From Candidatus Phyllobacterium onerii (GTDB lineage Bacteria > Pseudomonadota > Alphaproteobacteria > Rhizobiales > Rhizobiaceae), in the NCBI RefSeq assembly GCF_028331445.1, contig NZ_JAQMHX010000004.1, positions 124,001 to 188,000 on the forward strand: a stretch of 64,000 nucleotides of DNA. The letters are read 5' to 3'. Positions 9,464-18,710 of this stretch are shown piece by piece (the stretch's first letter is position 1; each line of letters opens with the position of its first letter). The notes under the pieces were generated by a model that was given only the letters and a program-made list of their open reading frames with translations, was not told the origin of the DNA and searched no databases. Position numbers and translations under genes: made by a program.

Positions 9464-9644
9464 GAGGAGGAAAGGGAGGACCAAAATCGGCGAGAAGTGC
9501 GGAGCGCAGCTGCGCGCCGTCGGAATCGCTATGCCAATTTCTGGATGGCAAACGGCAAGTCATCGCCCATGGCCAGCTTCAACATGCTTTAGAATGAAAG
9601 CGGGAACGCAGAAAACCATCATCAAACGACAAGGGAGAAATTCT

Positions 9645-10703
9645 ATGACGAGAATCGCAATTAAAATGACAGGAGCCGCAGCGCTTGTCGCCGGTCTTCT
9701 CGGAGGGACATCGGCATTTGCCCAGTCCGGCGCTACAGTGGCTTTTCTCATGCCGGACCAAGCGTCGACTAGATATGAGGAGCACGACGCTCCCGGATTC
9801 GTGGCCGAAATGAAAAAGCTATGCGCTGACTGCAAGGTACTCTACCAGAACGCCGATGCGGACGCTTCACGTCAGCAGCAGCAATTTAACTCCGTCGTCT
9901 CACAGGGCGCAAAGGTCATTGTGCTCGATCCTGTCGACTCCACGGCGGCCGCATCGCTGGTCAAGCAGGCCCAAGCGCAAGGCATCAAGGTCATTGCTTA
10001 CGACCGGCCCATTCCGGACGCAAAGGCCGACTTCTACGTTTCCTTCAACAATGAAGGCATCGGCAAGGCGATCGCCGATTCACTGGTCGAGCATCTGAAG
10101 GCAAAGGGGGTGGCTGCTGCGGACGGCGGCGTGTTGCAGATCAACGGCTCCCCGACCGATGCAGCGGCAGGACTGATCAAAAAGGGTATTCATGCCGGTC
10201 TGGACAACAGCGGCTATAAAATCCTGGCTGAATACGACACGCCGGAATGGGCTCCGCCAAAGGCGCAGCAATGGACGAGCGGGCAAGTCACTCGCTTCGG
10301 AAAGAAAATCGTGGGGATTGTCGCGGCGAACGACGGAACCGGCGGTGGGGCGATCGCAGCTTTGAAGGCAGCCGGTGTGGATCCGGTACCGCCGGTGACC
10401 GGCAACGACGCGACGATTGCAGCGCTCCAGCTGATCATCTCGGGGGACCAGTACAACACGATTTCCAAGCCCAGCGAAATCGTCGCGGCTGCAGCAGCCA
10501 ACGCTGCAGTGAAATTGCTGGCAGGCGAGACGCCAAAGGCTGACGTCACTTTGTACGACACCCCGTCCCAGCTGTTCATTCCCGCCGTCGTTACGGCCGA
10601 GAACCTGAAAGCGGAGATCATCGACAAGAACATCATGAAAGCTGAACAGCTTTGCGTCGATCGCTATGCCGAGGGATGCAAGAAGTTAGGCATTGGTGGA
10701 TGA
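9645..10703 (+). CDS. sugar/polyol ABC transporter, periplasmic binding protein (xylose-type)
   Basis: Receptor of the ribose/xylose (Peripla_BP_4) class, 352 residues. It has a signal peptide (MTRIAIKMTG, cleavage near AFAQS), then repeated alpha/beta folds with VIVLDPVDSTAAASLVKQAQ, VIAYDRPI and GIVAANDGTGGGAIAALK, which resemble XylF. The ATG at 9645 follows AAGGGAG at 9631-9637; the longer frame from 9531 would spoil the signal peptide. Because ribitol dehydrogenase and a pentulokinase sit in the same operon, ribitol or a related pentitol is the likely ligand (inference). Confidence 0.88.
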   Translation: MTRIAIKMTGAAALVAGLLGGTSAFAQSGATVAFLMPDQASTRYEEHDAPGFVAEMKKLCADCKVLYQNADADASRQQQQFNSVVSQGAKVIVLDPVDSTAAASLVKQAQAQGIKVIAYDRPIPDAKADFYVSFNNEGIGKAIADSLVEHLKAKGVAAADGGVLQINGSPTDAAAGLIKKGIHAGLDNSGYKILAEYDTPEWAPPKAQQWTSGQVTRFGKKIVGIVAANDGTGGGAIAALKAAGVDPVPPVTGNDATIAALQLIISGDQYNTISKPSEIVAAAAANAAVKLLAGETPKADVTLYDTPSQLFIPAVVTAENLKAEIIDKNIMKAEQLCVDRYAEGCKKLGIGG

Positions 10704-10714
10704 ATTGATGAAGC

Positions 10715-10751
10715 GGAAGTTCCGGCCGCGGTGCGCGCGGCCGGAACTTCC
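10715..10751. repeat. strong stem-loop between binding-protein and ATPase genes
   Basis: A 15-base perfect inverted repeat (GGAAGTTCCGGCCGC at 10715-10729, its complement at 10737-10751) encloses a 7-base loop. There is no following T run. Its place after a receptor gene fits an mRNA-stabilising element giving excess receptor over ATPase and permease. Confidence 0.7.
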
Positions 10752-10784
10752 CTCGTCCAGCCCTATCGGAAAGGCCTGCCGCGA

Positions 10785-11606
10785 ATGACCGAAACCGTCG
10801 ATCGAAAAACGCCTGCGGGCGAAATGGTGCTTAGCCTACGGGGCATCTCCAAGAGTTTTGGCGCTGTTTCGGCGCTCACCGACATTGATCTCGATGTCCA
10901 TGCGGGCGAGGTCGTTGCCCTCGTCGGCGACAACGGAGCCGGGAAATCAACCTTGGTGAAGACGCTCGCGGGCGTGCATCAACCGACAGCTGGAACGATC
11001 ACCTTCCGTGGCCAGCCCGTCACGATGACTGACCCGAGCGCCGCGCTTAACCTCGGCATCGCCACGGTGTTCCAGGACCTGGCGCTATGCGAGAACCTGG
11101 ACGTCGTCGCCAACATTTTTCTGGGACGCGAGCTCAAACCGATGCAGCTTGACGAAACGGCGATGGAAGTCAGGTCCTGGACCCTGCTGAACGAACTTTC
11201 CGCGCGAATCCCGAGCGTCCGCATTCCAATCGCGTCGCTCTCCGGGGGCCAGCGCCAAACCGTTGCAATCGCCAGGTCGCTACTACTCGAACCGAAACTT
11301 ATTCTCCTTGACGAGCCAACCGCTGCCCTGGGCGTAGCGCAGACCGCCGAAGTACTGAACCTGATCGAAAGAGTACGGGATCGCGGACTCGGCGTCATCA
11401 TGATCAGCCACAACATGGAAGACGTCCGTGCCGTTGCCGACCGGATCGTCGTCCTGAGGCTCGGCCGCAACAATGGTGTGTTCTATCCTGATGCGACGAA
11501 CCAAGAACTGGTTGGTGCAATCACCGGCGCAGTCGACAACTCTGTCACGCGAAGGGAAGAGCGGCGTCACGCCGAGCAACAGCTTTCTGAAGGGGGACAG
11601 CTATGA
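10785..11606 (+). CDS. sugar/polyol ABC transporter ATP-binding protein (single domain)
   Basis: ATPase of a CUT2-type importer. It has 273 residues and only one nucleotide-binding domain, unlike the usual two-domain XylG/RbsA (about 500 residues); FrcA-like proteins of rhizobia share this short form. Motifs: Walker A GDNGAGKST, signature LSGGQRQTVAIARS, Walker B LILLDEPTAALG, H-loop MISHNMEDV. Start taken at ATG 10785; ATG 10824 is an alternative because no good ribosome binding site is visible. Its stop overlaps the permease start (ATGA). Confidence 0.88.
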   Translation: MTETVDRKTPAGEMVLSLRGISKSFGAVSALTDIDLDVHAGEVVALVGDNGAGKSTLVKTLAGVHQPTAGTITFRGQPVTMTDPSAALNLGIATVFQDLALCENLDVVANIFLGRELKPMQLDETAMEVRSWTLLNELSARIPSVRIPIASLSGGQRQTVAIARSLLLEPKLILLDEPTAALGVAQTAEVLNLIERVRDRGLGVIMISHNMEDVRAVADRIVVLRLGRNNGVFYPDATNQELVGAITGAVDNSVTRREERRHAEQQLSEGGQL

Positions 11607-12862
11607 CGGGCAACGTCAACGACAATGCGCTCCCAGCCGTTATGTTGGATCGCAGCGACGAGCGCCTGAAGCACGAAGCGGGTATTGGCGGCGCCGTCCG
11701 CGGCTTCATCGATCGCGTGCGGTCGGGCGACCTCGGTTCGCTTCCCGTCGTGGTCGGCCTGGTATTGATATGGACAGTATTTGCCAGCCTCAATCCGATA
11801 TTTCTGTCGAGCAACAATCTTGTCAACCTGTTGTTCGACTGCTCGACAGTCGGCGTCATCGCACTCGGTATCGTGTGCGTGCTTATGGTAGGTGAGATCG
11901 ATCTGTCCGTAGGATCGATCAGTGGCTTTGCCTCGGCCATCGTTGGCACACTATGGGTCAACCAAGGTTGGCCAGTTGCCCTGGCCATCCTGGCCGCCGT
12001 TGCCGTCGGGGGTCTCATCGGGTCGCTTTATGCGCTTTTGTACAATCGCCTGGGTATGCCAAGCTTCGTCGCGACGCTTTCCGGTTTGCTGGCGGTCCTG
12101 GGGATGCAGCTTTATATCCTCGGCTCCACCGGCTCGATCAACCTGCCGTACGGGTCGGCTATGGTCAATTTCGGGCAGATGTTGGTGATGCCCCGCCTTT
12201 TGGCCCATGTCCTCGCTGTGGTCCCCGGCGTGGTGATGCTCGCGACGGGCATTCGCACGATTTCTCGCCGCCGCGAAGCCAATCTCTCCGCGCCGTCTTT
12301 GGGAAGCATTGTCCTTCGTGCCGTTGCCACAACATTGGTGCTGGAGATCATCGTCCTCTACCTGAACCAGGATCGTGGTATTCCCTGGATGTTCGGTCTT
12401 TTCGTGGGATTGGTGATGTTGATGAATTATGCGTTGACGCGCACCCAGTGGGGCCGGTCAATGACAGCGGTAGGCGGAAACCGCGAGGCCGCTCGCCGTG
12501 CCGGCATCAACGTCCGGCGCATCTACGCCAGCGCCTTCGTGCTCTGTTCGATGTTGGCGGCACTCGGCGGCGTGCTTTCAGCGTCCCGCCTGGCGTCTGC
12601 AAGCCAGCAAGCCGGTACCGGCGACGTCAATCTCAATGCGATAGCAGCGGCTGTCATCGGTGGAACGAGCCTGTTCGGCGGACGGGGCAATGCTTACTCA
12701 GCGCTGCTCGGCATCATCGTGATCCAGTCGATCGCCAACGGCCTGACGCTTCTCGATCTGTCATCTTCCCTTCGGTACATGATCACGGGCGGTGTCCTTG
12801 CAATCGCCGTCATCGTCGACTCTTTGGCGCGCCGGTCGAGAGTTTCCCACGGTCGCGCTTGA
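11603..12862 (+). CDS. sugar/polyol ABC transporter permease (XylH type)
   Basis: Inner-membrane channel subunit of the BPD_transp_2 family, 419 residues with about ten membrane segments. Typical stretches are NLLFDCSTVGVIALGIVCVLMVGEIDLSVGS and GNREAARRAGINVRRIY, followed by VIGGTSLFGGRGN. The ATG overlaps the ATPase stop by four bases. A homodimer of this protein with two copies of the single-domain ATPase would form the importer. Confidence 0.9.
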   Translation: MTGNVNDNALPAVMLDRSDERLKHEAGIGGAVRGFIDRVRSGDLGSLPVVVGLVLIWTVFASLNPIFLSSNNLVNLLFDCSTVGVIALGIVCVLMVGEIDLSVGSISGFASAIVGTLWVNQGWPVALAILAAVAVGGLIGSLYALLYNRLGMPSFVATLSGLLAVLGMQLYILGSTGSINLPYGSAMVNFGQMLVMPRLLAHVLAVVPGVVMLATGIRTISRRREANLSAPSLGSIVLRAVATTLVLEIIVLYLNQDRGIPWMFGLFVGLVMLMNYALTRTQWGRSMTAVGGNREAARRAGINVRRIYASAFVLCSMLAALGGVLSASRLASASQQAGTGDVNLNAIAAAVIGGTSLFGGRGNAYSALLGIIVIQSIANGLTLLDLSSSLRYMITGGVLAIAVIVDSLARRSRVSHGRA

Positions 12863-12890
12863 TGCAACGTTCTAACAAGTAAGGTTTGCC

Positions 12891-13619
12891 ATGAAACAGG
12901 AACTGTCAGGAAAGGTCGCAGCCATTACCGGGGCAGCCTCTGGAATCGGCCTCGAATGTGCCAAATATCTACTGCGCGAAGGGGTCAGTGTCGCCCTCGT
13001 TGACAGGGCAGAGGACGCCTTGAACAAATTATGTTCCGACTTGGGGCCACAAGCCCATCCCGTGGTCGTCGACCTGACAAAGCCGGCCGAAGTTTCGACA
13101 ATGCTTCCACGTATCCTGGAGAAGTTCGGGCGTCTCGATATCTTCCACGCCAATGCCGGCTCTTACGTGGGCGGGGAAGTTGTGGATGGAGACCCGGATG
13201 TCTGGGACCGAATGCTCAACCTCAACATCAACGCTGCATTCCGATCGGTCCAAGCCGTGCTGCCTCATATGGTTGAGCGCAAAACTGGCGATATCATCAT
13301 GACCAGCTCCATCGCCGGTCTGGTTCCGGTGGTAGGGGAACCGATCTACACAGCATCAAAATATGCGGTGCAAGCATTCGTCCATACGGTTCGACGCCAG
13401 GTGGTAAAGCACGGCATCCGGGTAGGTGCGGTAGCGCCAGGCCCGGTAATAACCGCTTTGATTAGCGACTGGCCAAAGGAGAAGCTCGACGACGCGATCG
13501 CGGCGGGAGGGCTGATGGAAGCAAGCGAAGTGGCGGAGGCAGTATTGTTCATGTTGTCCAGACCGCGCAACGTTACCATCCGCGATATGGTCATTCTGCC
13601 CTTCAGTTCGGACTTGTGA
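12891..13619 (+). CDS. rbtD: ribitol 2-dehydrogenase
   Basis: Short-chain dehydrogenase that oxidises ribitol to D-ribulose with NAD. The 242-residue sequence resembles, as I remember it, the Klebsiella ribitol dehydrogenase almost throughout: [45 protein letters not shown] and the end VTVRDIVILP (here [15 protein letters not shown]). Cofactor motif TGAASGIG at 13-20; catalytic Ser140, Tyr153 and Lys157. It follows the permease by 28 bases and overlaps the kinase gene by four. Together with the kinase it gives ribitol to D-ribulose to D-ribulose 5-phosphate. Confidence 0.88.
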   Translation: MKQELSGKVAAITGAASGIGLECAKYLLREGVSVALVDRAEDALNKLCSDLGPQAHPVVVDLTKPAEVSTMLPRILEKFGRLDIFHANAGSYVGGEVVDGDPDVWDRMLNLNINAAFRSVQAVLPHMVERKTGDIIMTSSIAGLVPVVGEPIYTASKYAVQAFVHTVRRQVVKHGIRVGAVAPGPVITALISDWPKEKLDDAIAAGGLMEASEVAEAVLFMLSRPRNVTIRDMVILPFSSDL

Positions 13620-15262
13620 AGATGGCCGCCCACTTCATCGGCGTCGACGTAGGGACGGGCAGCGCTCGCGCGGGGGTCTTTGACGAGGACGGCAATCTGC
13701 TTGCCGTGGCGAAGCGTCCGATCAACATCTGGCAAGAGGCAGGGGACGTCGTCGAGCAATCGAGTGAAGATATCTGGAGTGCAGTGTCCACAAGCGTGAG
13801 GGAGGCAGTGGCGGGTTCCGGCGTCGATACGGCGGACATTCGGGGTCTGGGATTCGACGCCACATGTTCGCTCGTCGCGGTCGCAGCCGATGGCTCCCCG
13901 GTTGCGGTTGGAAGTTCAGGCGATCCGAAGAGAAACATCGTTGTTTGGATGGACCACCGCGCCGCTGGCGAAGCAGAAGAGATCAATGCCGGCGGGCACG
14001 AAGTCCTGAGGTACGTAGGTGGTCGCATCTCACCTGAAATGGAGACGCCGAAACTTTTGTGGTTGAAGCGCAATCTTCCGAACTCTTTTGCTGCCGCCGG
14101 GCATTTTTTCGACCTCGCCGATTATCTGACATGGCGGGCAACCGGCTCGTTGACGCGCTCCACCTGCACCGTCACGTGTAAGTGGACCTATCTTGCCCAC
14201 GAAAATCGCTGGGACTCGGACTATTTCAACAAGATCGGTTTGGAGGAACTGGTTGCGGAGCGTTTCGCCAGAATTGGGACCGAGATCGCGCAGCCGGGTA
14301 CCCCGCTGGGTTCCGGTTTGAATGAATCGGCCGCTGCGGAGTTGGGATTGCATCCGGGGACCGCGGTCGCCGCATCTCTGATCGATGCGCATGCCGGCGG
14401 CCTCGGGACTTTGGGAGCGGCGGGAGAAGGGGTGACCTCGGACATCGGTCGCCGGCTTGCCTACGTATTCGGCACCTCGGCTTGTTCCATGGCGTCCAGT
14501 CAAAAGCCAGTTTTTGTAAATGGCGTATGGGGGCCATACTTTTCCGCCATGATCCCGGATCTATGGCTCAACGAAGGCGGACAATCGGCCGCCGGTGCTG
14601 CGATCGACCACCTCGTGGCAATGCACCCAGCGTCGGCATCGGCCGCCGAGCTTGCCGAAGCGGCCGGGACATCGCTAGTCGGTTGGCTTGAGGCAGAGGT
14701 GTCCAAAATGTGCAGCAACCCAGAGGATGTTATGGCTCTGGCACATCGGATTCACGTCGTTCCGGAATTTCTGGGAAACAGATCGCCAAACGCCGATCCG
14801 GATGCACGCGCAGTCATAGCTGGTTTAAGCCTTGATGCGGGAATACCCGACCTCGTCGCTTTGTACATCGCAGGGCTCTGCGGAATCTGCTACGGGCTCA
14901 AACAGCTTCTGGTCAAATTGGGCGAAGATGGAATTCCGATCGACCTTATCATGGCAAGCGGCGGCGCGGCGCAGAGCGACCTTGTGCGGCAGCTGTTGGC
15001 CGACGCTACAGGTGTCCAGGTGGCGGTGATTGACAACCCTGAGCCTGTTTTGCTCGGCTCGGCCATGCTGGCCGCGGTGGCTTCTGGTCATCGCGCGAAC
15101 TTGGCCAATGCGATGACGACCATGTCAAGGATATCAAGGGTCTTCGAGCCCGCTCAAGGTACACTCAAGAGGGTCCACGAAACACGCTATAGCATCTTCA
15201 AAAGGCTGCAGTCGGTCGATCGGGAGATAAGGACGGAGCTTCGGATGGGATTGCAGCAGTAG
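13616..15262 (+). CDS. FGGY-family pentulokinase, probable D-ribulokinase
   Basis: Carbohydrate kinase of 548 residues. It begins with the phosphate-binding [13 protein letters not shown], has the substrate region [13 protein letters not shown] and VVWMDHRA, and the second phosphate motif [18 protein letters not shown]. This subtype (GTGSARAG, about 545 residues) is the D-ribulokinase branch of FGGY kinases. The GTG at 13616 overlaps the dehydrogenase stop; an ATG at 13622 is an equally good start. Its place after rbtD supports D-ribulose as substrate. Confidence 0.87.
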   Translation: MKMAAHFIGVDVGTGSARAGVFDEDGNLLAVAKRPINIWQEAGDVVEQSSEDIWSAVSTSVREAVAGSGVDTADIRGLGFDATCSLVAVAADGSPVAVGSSGDPKRNIVVWMDHRAAGEAEEINAGGHEVLRYVGGRISPEMETPKLLWLKRNLPNSFAAAGHFFDLADYLTWRATGSLTRSTCTVTCKWTYLAHENRWDSDYFNKIGLEELVAERFARIGTEIAQPGTPLGSGLNESAAAELGLHPGTAVAASLIDAHAGGLGTLGAAGEGVTSDIGRRLAYVFGTSACSMASSQKPVFVNGVWGPYFSAMIPDLWLNEGGQSAAGAAIDHLVAMHPASASAAELAEAAGTSLVGWLEAEVSKMCSNPEDVMALAHRIHVVPEFLGNRSPNADPDARAVIAGLSLDAGIPDLVALYIAGLCGICYGLKQLLVKLGEDGIPIDLIMASGGAAQSDLVRQLLADATGVQVAVIDNPEPVLLGSAMLAAVASGHRANLANAMTTMSRISRVFEPAQGTLKRVHETRYSIFKRLQSVDREIRTELRMGLQQ

Positions 15263-15337
15263 AGCTGGAACTTTACTCGACGTGCCAGCTATCCTATCGC
15301 TTGGTGGGATGTGAATTTATCACTCCGGAGGAGTATC

Positions 15338-16123
15338 ATGGCAAATCAGCTTAAACATGCCCCGGATTTTGGCCTTGCAGGAAAAGTGACTTTGGTGACT
15401 GGCGCATCTCGCGGGATAGGCAGAGCTTGCGCCCTCGCGTGCGCTGCCGCAGGCTCCGATATTGTTCTTGGACTGCGTAACGTTGCTGCGTCCAAGGAAC
15501 TGATCGAGGAGATAGAAGGTATGGGACGGAAAGTCCTTCCCGTCCAGCTGGATATTTCACAACGAGATCAGATAGAGACGTCCATCGCCAAGGCGATCGA
15601 GAGCTTCGGACGGATTGATGTTCTGGTGAACAATGTCGGCGTAGCACCCGGTGATCTTGCAGAGCGTGTTGCTGAGGCAGATGTGGATGAGATTCTCCAG
15701 GTGAACATCAAGGGCACGTTCCTGATGACCCAAACCGTTGGCCGGCAGATGATCGCACAAAAGGCAGGCCGCATCATCAGCATAAGCTCCCAGGCTGGTA
15801 CGGTGACGCTTCGCGGCGAGGCAATCTATTGTATGAGCAAGGCCGCCATAAATCACCTGATGCGTTGTCTCGCAGGTGAGTGGGCGCAGCACGGTATCAC
15901 AGTCAACACTGTCGCGCCGACATTCGTATGGACCGACGGAACAAGGCCCGCACTGGCTGATAAAGACTTTTATAACAGAACACTCGCACATATTCCCATG
16001 GGCCGGATCGGCGAAACGAATGATGTTGTGGGTGCCGTCGTATTTCTAGCGTCCCCGGCAGCCTCCCTCATCACGGGACTAAATTTGCTGGTCGATGGCG
16101 GATGGTCCATATCATCGAAGTAA
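15338..16123 (+). CDS. SDR-family oxidoreductase, probable polyol or sugar dehydrogenase
   Basis: Second short-chain dehydrogenase of the operon, 261 residues. Cofactor motif TGASRGIG at 21-28, NNVG in place of NNAG near 98-101, catalytic Tyr164 and Lys168 (YCMSK), and the C-terminal GLNLLVDGGWS. A strong GGAGGAG at 15327-15333 fixes the start; an in-frame ATG at 15311 is rejected. It is 75 bases after the kinase. It could act on a second polyol such as arabitol, but the sequence is close to generic FabG-like enzymes, so the substrate is open. Confidence 0.8.
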   Translation: MANQLKHAPDFGLAGKVTLVTGASRGIGRACALACAAAGSDIVLGLRNVAASKELIEEIEGMGRKVLPVQLDISQRDQIETSIAKAIESFGRIDVLVNNVGVAPGDLAERVAEADVDEILQVNIKGTFLMTQTVGRQMIAQKAGRIISISSQAGTVTLRGEAIYCMSKAAINHLMRCLAGEWAQHGITVNTVAPTFVWTDGTRPALADKDFYNRTLAHIPMGRIGETNDVVGAVVFLASPAASLITGLNLLVDGGWSISSK

Positions 16124-16256
16124 CCGGCAAATGCCAATCTGGAGTTCACGAATGCTGTTGCGCGCTTTTGGCGCAAAGTCGACTTTCAAATATATAAGTT
16201 AGACGTTCTAGCAGCAGATCGGCGATTGTGGATTCTTAGGCACCAGTCGGATTCGA

Positions 16257-16562
16257 CTAGCCGCAGACGGCTCGCACAACGATACCATGACCGTCAACTT
16301 CCATTGTCAGCCGGTTCTTCTGGAAATCTTGCGTAACCATATCTCCAGGCGATATTCGGCGTACCGTAACTGCTCCCGTGACTGACTTTGCCTCGCTTTC
16401 CATTACGCCCGACCGTCCAACGAGTGTCTGTGCAGCAATTGGATTGCAGCGATCCACAGAACCACCGCCATTGGCATTGTTGCCATTGGCGGTGCAGGCG
16501 ACAAGGCTGAGAGAAAAGAAGAACAAGGCAGTCGTAGTCATAAGAAGACGTTGCTTGGACAT
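16257..16562 (-). CDS. I78-family peptidase inhibitor lipoprotein
   Basis: Small envelope lipoprotein of 101 residues. The signal peptide ends in the lipobox LVAC, with acylated Cys at about 23. The mature part carries the I78 pattern: C..IAAQTLVGRSG, VRRISPGDMVTQDF, RLTMEVD and the end IVVRAVCG. Such proteins are predicted to inhibit serine peptidases. Start ATG 16562 chosen because it begins the signal peptide. It lies just beyond the 3' end of a tRNA-Ser gene on the same strand. Confidence 0.8.
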   Translation of the reverse strand: MSKQRLLMTTTALFFFSLSLVACTANGNNANGGGSVDRCNPIAAQTLVGRSGVMESEAKSVTGAVTVRRISPGDMVTQDFQKNRLTMEVDGHGIVVRAVCG

Positions 16563-16616
16563 TGGACCGCTCACCAAAAGCATTGAAATCATTACGTTTA
16601 TGGGTAAAAAAGTAGC

Positions 16617-16707
16617 TGGCGGAGAGAGCGGGATTCGAACCCGCGTTACGCTTTTGACGTAAACACACTTTCCAGGCGTGCGCCTTCAACCACTCGGCCA
16701 CCTCTCC
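16617..16707 (-). tRNA. tRNA-Ser (anticodon GGA)
   Basis: Reads 5' to 3' on the minus strand from 16707. The acceptor stem GGAGAGG pairs with TCTCTCC, and the 3' CCA is encoded (TGG at 16617-16619 on the plus strand). The anticodon loop CTGGAAA sits between CACGC and GTGTG. A long variable arm (TTTACGTCAAAAGCGTAA) is typical of serine tRNA. T-arm: GCGGGTTCGAATCCCGC. Confidence 0.95.
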
Positions 16708-17080
16708 GCAATACGGCCGGCATCTGGCCGGTCGGGTTGTTTTACTGCAGCCGGAAAAACCGGCTTCAAGAGCACCGTCAACCATCGGTCACTCAGATCT
16801 GGATAGGCACGCGACACCCGTCGATGGTTAGCCGACAGCGACCCCGTGCGGCGCGCACTATAGTCAGAACAGGCACTTGATCAACACCTATTTCAACATA
16901 ATCATGCTTTGTGTGGATTTGCCGGATTTCCCGCTGAAATTGCTGGGAATTTTCTCGAATAATTCATCGTATCCCGTCAAAATGCCGGTAAAAGTGAATT
17001 CATGTGGCCTTGATCCGGCGCTACCATGTTATTCCATCAGTCAGAGACCCGGTTGTGTTACCGTATTTTTGGAGACCATT
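16708..17080. other. 373-base stretch upstream of tRNA-Ser and of a small membrane protein
   Basis: It should hold the tRNA promoter (leftward) and the promoter of the gene at 17081 (rightward). The first 60 bases are GC-rich with a CCGGAAAAACCGG hairpin near 16750; the rest is AT-richer. An open frame upstream of 17081 lacks coding character. Confidence 0.35.
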
Positions 17081-17404
17081 GTGATCCGATTTATGTTCAG
17101 GCTTCTCGCCTATATCGCTTTGAGCCTGGCTATCATTGCCGCTGTTCTCGATGCCGCACGTTCCGTCGGGGCATCGCAATTGACCATGACATCGCTGCAG
17201 GAAAGCTGGCAGTCTATTTCCGCCTCCTCGCTCGCCCTGGCCGAAACAAGCATCAAAACCCACATTTATCCTATCCTGTGGGACCCTTTGATGCTTTGGA
17301 TACTCGAGGCGCCAACCTTCGTTATTTTCGCGCTGCTCGCATTTCTGTTCTATGCAATGGGTTATAAACGCGAGAACAGGGCCGGTCGTTTCGCCGCCCG
17401 TTGA
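17081..17404 (+). CDS. small inner-membrane protein with two transmembrane segments
   Basis: Unrecognised 107-residue protein. Two hydrophobic helices are visible, at about residues 6-26 (LLAYIALSLAIIAAVLDAA) and 72-94 (LMLWILEAPTFVIFALLAFLFYAMGY), with a polar linker and a basic end. GTG at 17081 is chosen because GGAGA stands six bases upstream; ATG 17093 is the alternative. Similar short proteins seem usual in rhizobia, but no function is known to me. Confidence 0.65.
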   Translation: MIRFMFRLLAYIALSLAIIAAVLDAARSVGASQLTMTSLQESWQSISASSLALAETSIKTHIYPILWDPLMLWILEAPTFVIFALLAFLFYAMGYKRENRAGRFAAR

Positions 17405-17497
17405 GCATCCGATGCCGGTAGCCCGTATTTCACGTCCCCGCTAGGTGCGAGAACGATCTAACAGACTGACTTGACTGTATTTTTGGAGGATCTTTGA

Positions 17498-17534
17498 CCA
17501 AGAGGCAAAATTCCGCGTGAATTTTGCCTCTTGG
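17498..17534. promoter_or_regulatory. perfect 16-base inverted repeat upstream of the BMP receptor gene
   Basis: CCAAGAGGCAAAATTC (17498-17513) is followed by a CGCGT loop and its exact complement (17519-17534), 105 bases before the start codon at 17639. No T run follows. It may be an operator dyad or an RNA hairpin in the leader. A TTGACT element at 17471 could be a -35 box just upstream. Confidence 0.55.
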
Positions 17535-17638
17535 CATGCAAGATTGCTTCCGGGGCGGCTGGGAGTGACCATCCGCAACGATTTTAAGGTTCGACAGAAG
17601 TTGGACCTGCTCAACAAAATCCAGAGGGTTGGTATCAA

Positions 17639-18634
17639 ATGAAGCGTATTGTTCTTGGTCTCCTGGCTGCCACAGCAATGTCCGTCTCGGCCTTTGCTGC
17701 GGATGACAAGCCGGCCGTCATTTACGATCTTGGCGGAAAATTCGACAAATCCTTCAACGAAGCTGCGTTCAATGGTGCCGAAAAATATACGGCCGACTCC
17801 GGCGTCAAATATCGCGAGTTCGAAATCCAGAACGAGGCGCAGCGCGAACAGGCTTTGCGCAAATTCGCATCGGATGGCAATTCCCCTATCGTTATCGCGG
17901 GTTTCTCCGCCGCTGCTGCGATCGAAAAGGTCGCTGCAGAGTTTCCTGATACCAAATTTGTCATTATCGATGCGGAAGTCGACAAGCCGAACGTGCGCTC
18001 CGTTGTGTTCAATGACAATGAGGGATCCTATCTTGTTGGCGTGATCGCGGCAAAATCGTCGAAAACCGGAACTGTCAGCTTCATCGGCGGTATGGACGTC
18101 CCGCTCATCCGCAATTTCGGTTGCGGCTATGTTGGCGGCGTCAAGGCCACCAACCCCGACGCCAAGGTTATCCAGAACATGACCGGGGATACGCCTGCGG
18201 CATGGAATGATCCGGCCAAGGGCGGCGAAATCGCCAAGTCACAGATCGATCAGGGTTCGGACGTGATCTTCGCGGCTGCGGGCGGCACGGGCATCGGCGT
18301 TCTGCAAACGGCTGCCGACGCTGACAAATTGGCAATCGGCGTCGATTCCAATCAGAACGGCCTGCATCCGGGCAAGGTTTTGACCTCGATGCTCAAGCGG
18401 GTCGATGTTGCGACCTATAACGCCTTCAAAGACGCTGCGGATGGCAAGTTCACAGCCGGCGTCAATGTCCTCGGTGTCAAGGAAGGCGGCGTCGACTATG
18501 CGGTCGACGAGAACAACGCCAAACTGATGACTGACGATGTCAAGACGGCTGTCGAAGCTGCCAAGGCGGATATCATTTCCGGCAAGGTCAAGGTTCACAG
18601 CTATTTCTCGGACAATGCCTGCCCGTACAAATAG
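17639..18634 (+). CDS. BMP-family nucleoside ABC transporter, periplasmic binding protein
   Basis: Periplasmic receptor of the basic membrane protein (BMP/PnrA) family, which binds purine nucleosides in characterised members. The 331 residues start with a signal peptide (MKRIVLGLLAATAMSVSAFA, mature from ADDKP). Typical stretches: VIYDLGGKFDKSFNEAAFNGAE, GFSAAAAIEKVAAEFPDTKF, GVDSNQNGLHPGKVLTSMLKR. The matching ATPase and permeases are encoded from 19689, after a LysE gene and slyX. A terminator-like hairpin follows directly, so the receptor is probably also transcribed alone. Confidence 0.9.
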   Translation: MKRIVLGLLAATAMSVSAFAADDKPAVIYDLGGKFDKSFNEAAFNGAEKYTADSGVKYREFEIQNEAQREQALRKFASDGNSPIVIAGFSAAAAIEKVAAEFPDTKFVIIDAEVDKPNVRSVVFNDNEGSYLVGVIAAKSSKTGTVSFIGGMDVPLIRNFGCGYVGGVKATNPDAKVIQNMTGDTPAAWNDPAKGGEIAKSQIDQGSDVIFAAAGGTGIGVLQTAADADKLAIGVDSNQNGLHPGKVLTSMLKRVDVATYNAFKDAADGKFTAGVNVLGVKEGGVDYAVDENNAKLMTDDVKTAVEAAKADIISGKVKVHSYFSDNACPYK

Positions 18635-18650
18635 GCTTTGCTAGTCATTG

Positions 18651-18679
18651 AACCGCCGGTCATATGATCGGCGGTTTTT
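18651..18679 (+). terminator. rho-independent terminator after the BMP gene
   Basis: AACCGCCG at 18651-18658 pairs with CGGCGGTT at 18669-18676, followed by a five-base T run ending at 18679. It lies 17 bases after the BMP stop codon. Confidence 0.85.
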
Positions 18680-18710
18680 GCTCGAAGATTGCATGAAAGG
18701 AGAATGCCCC

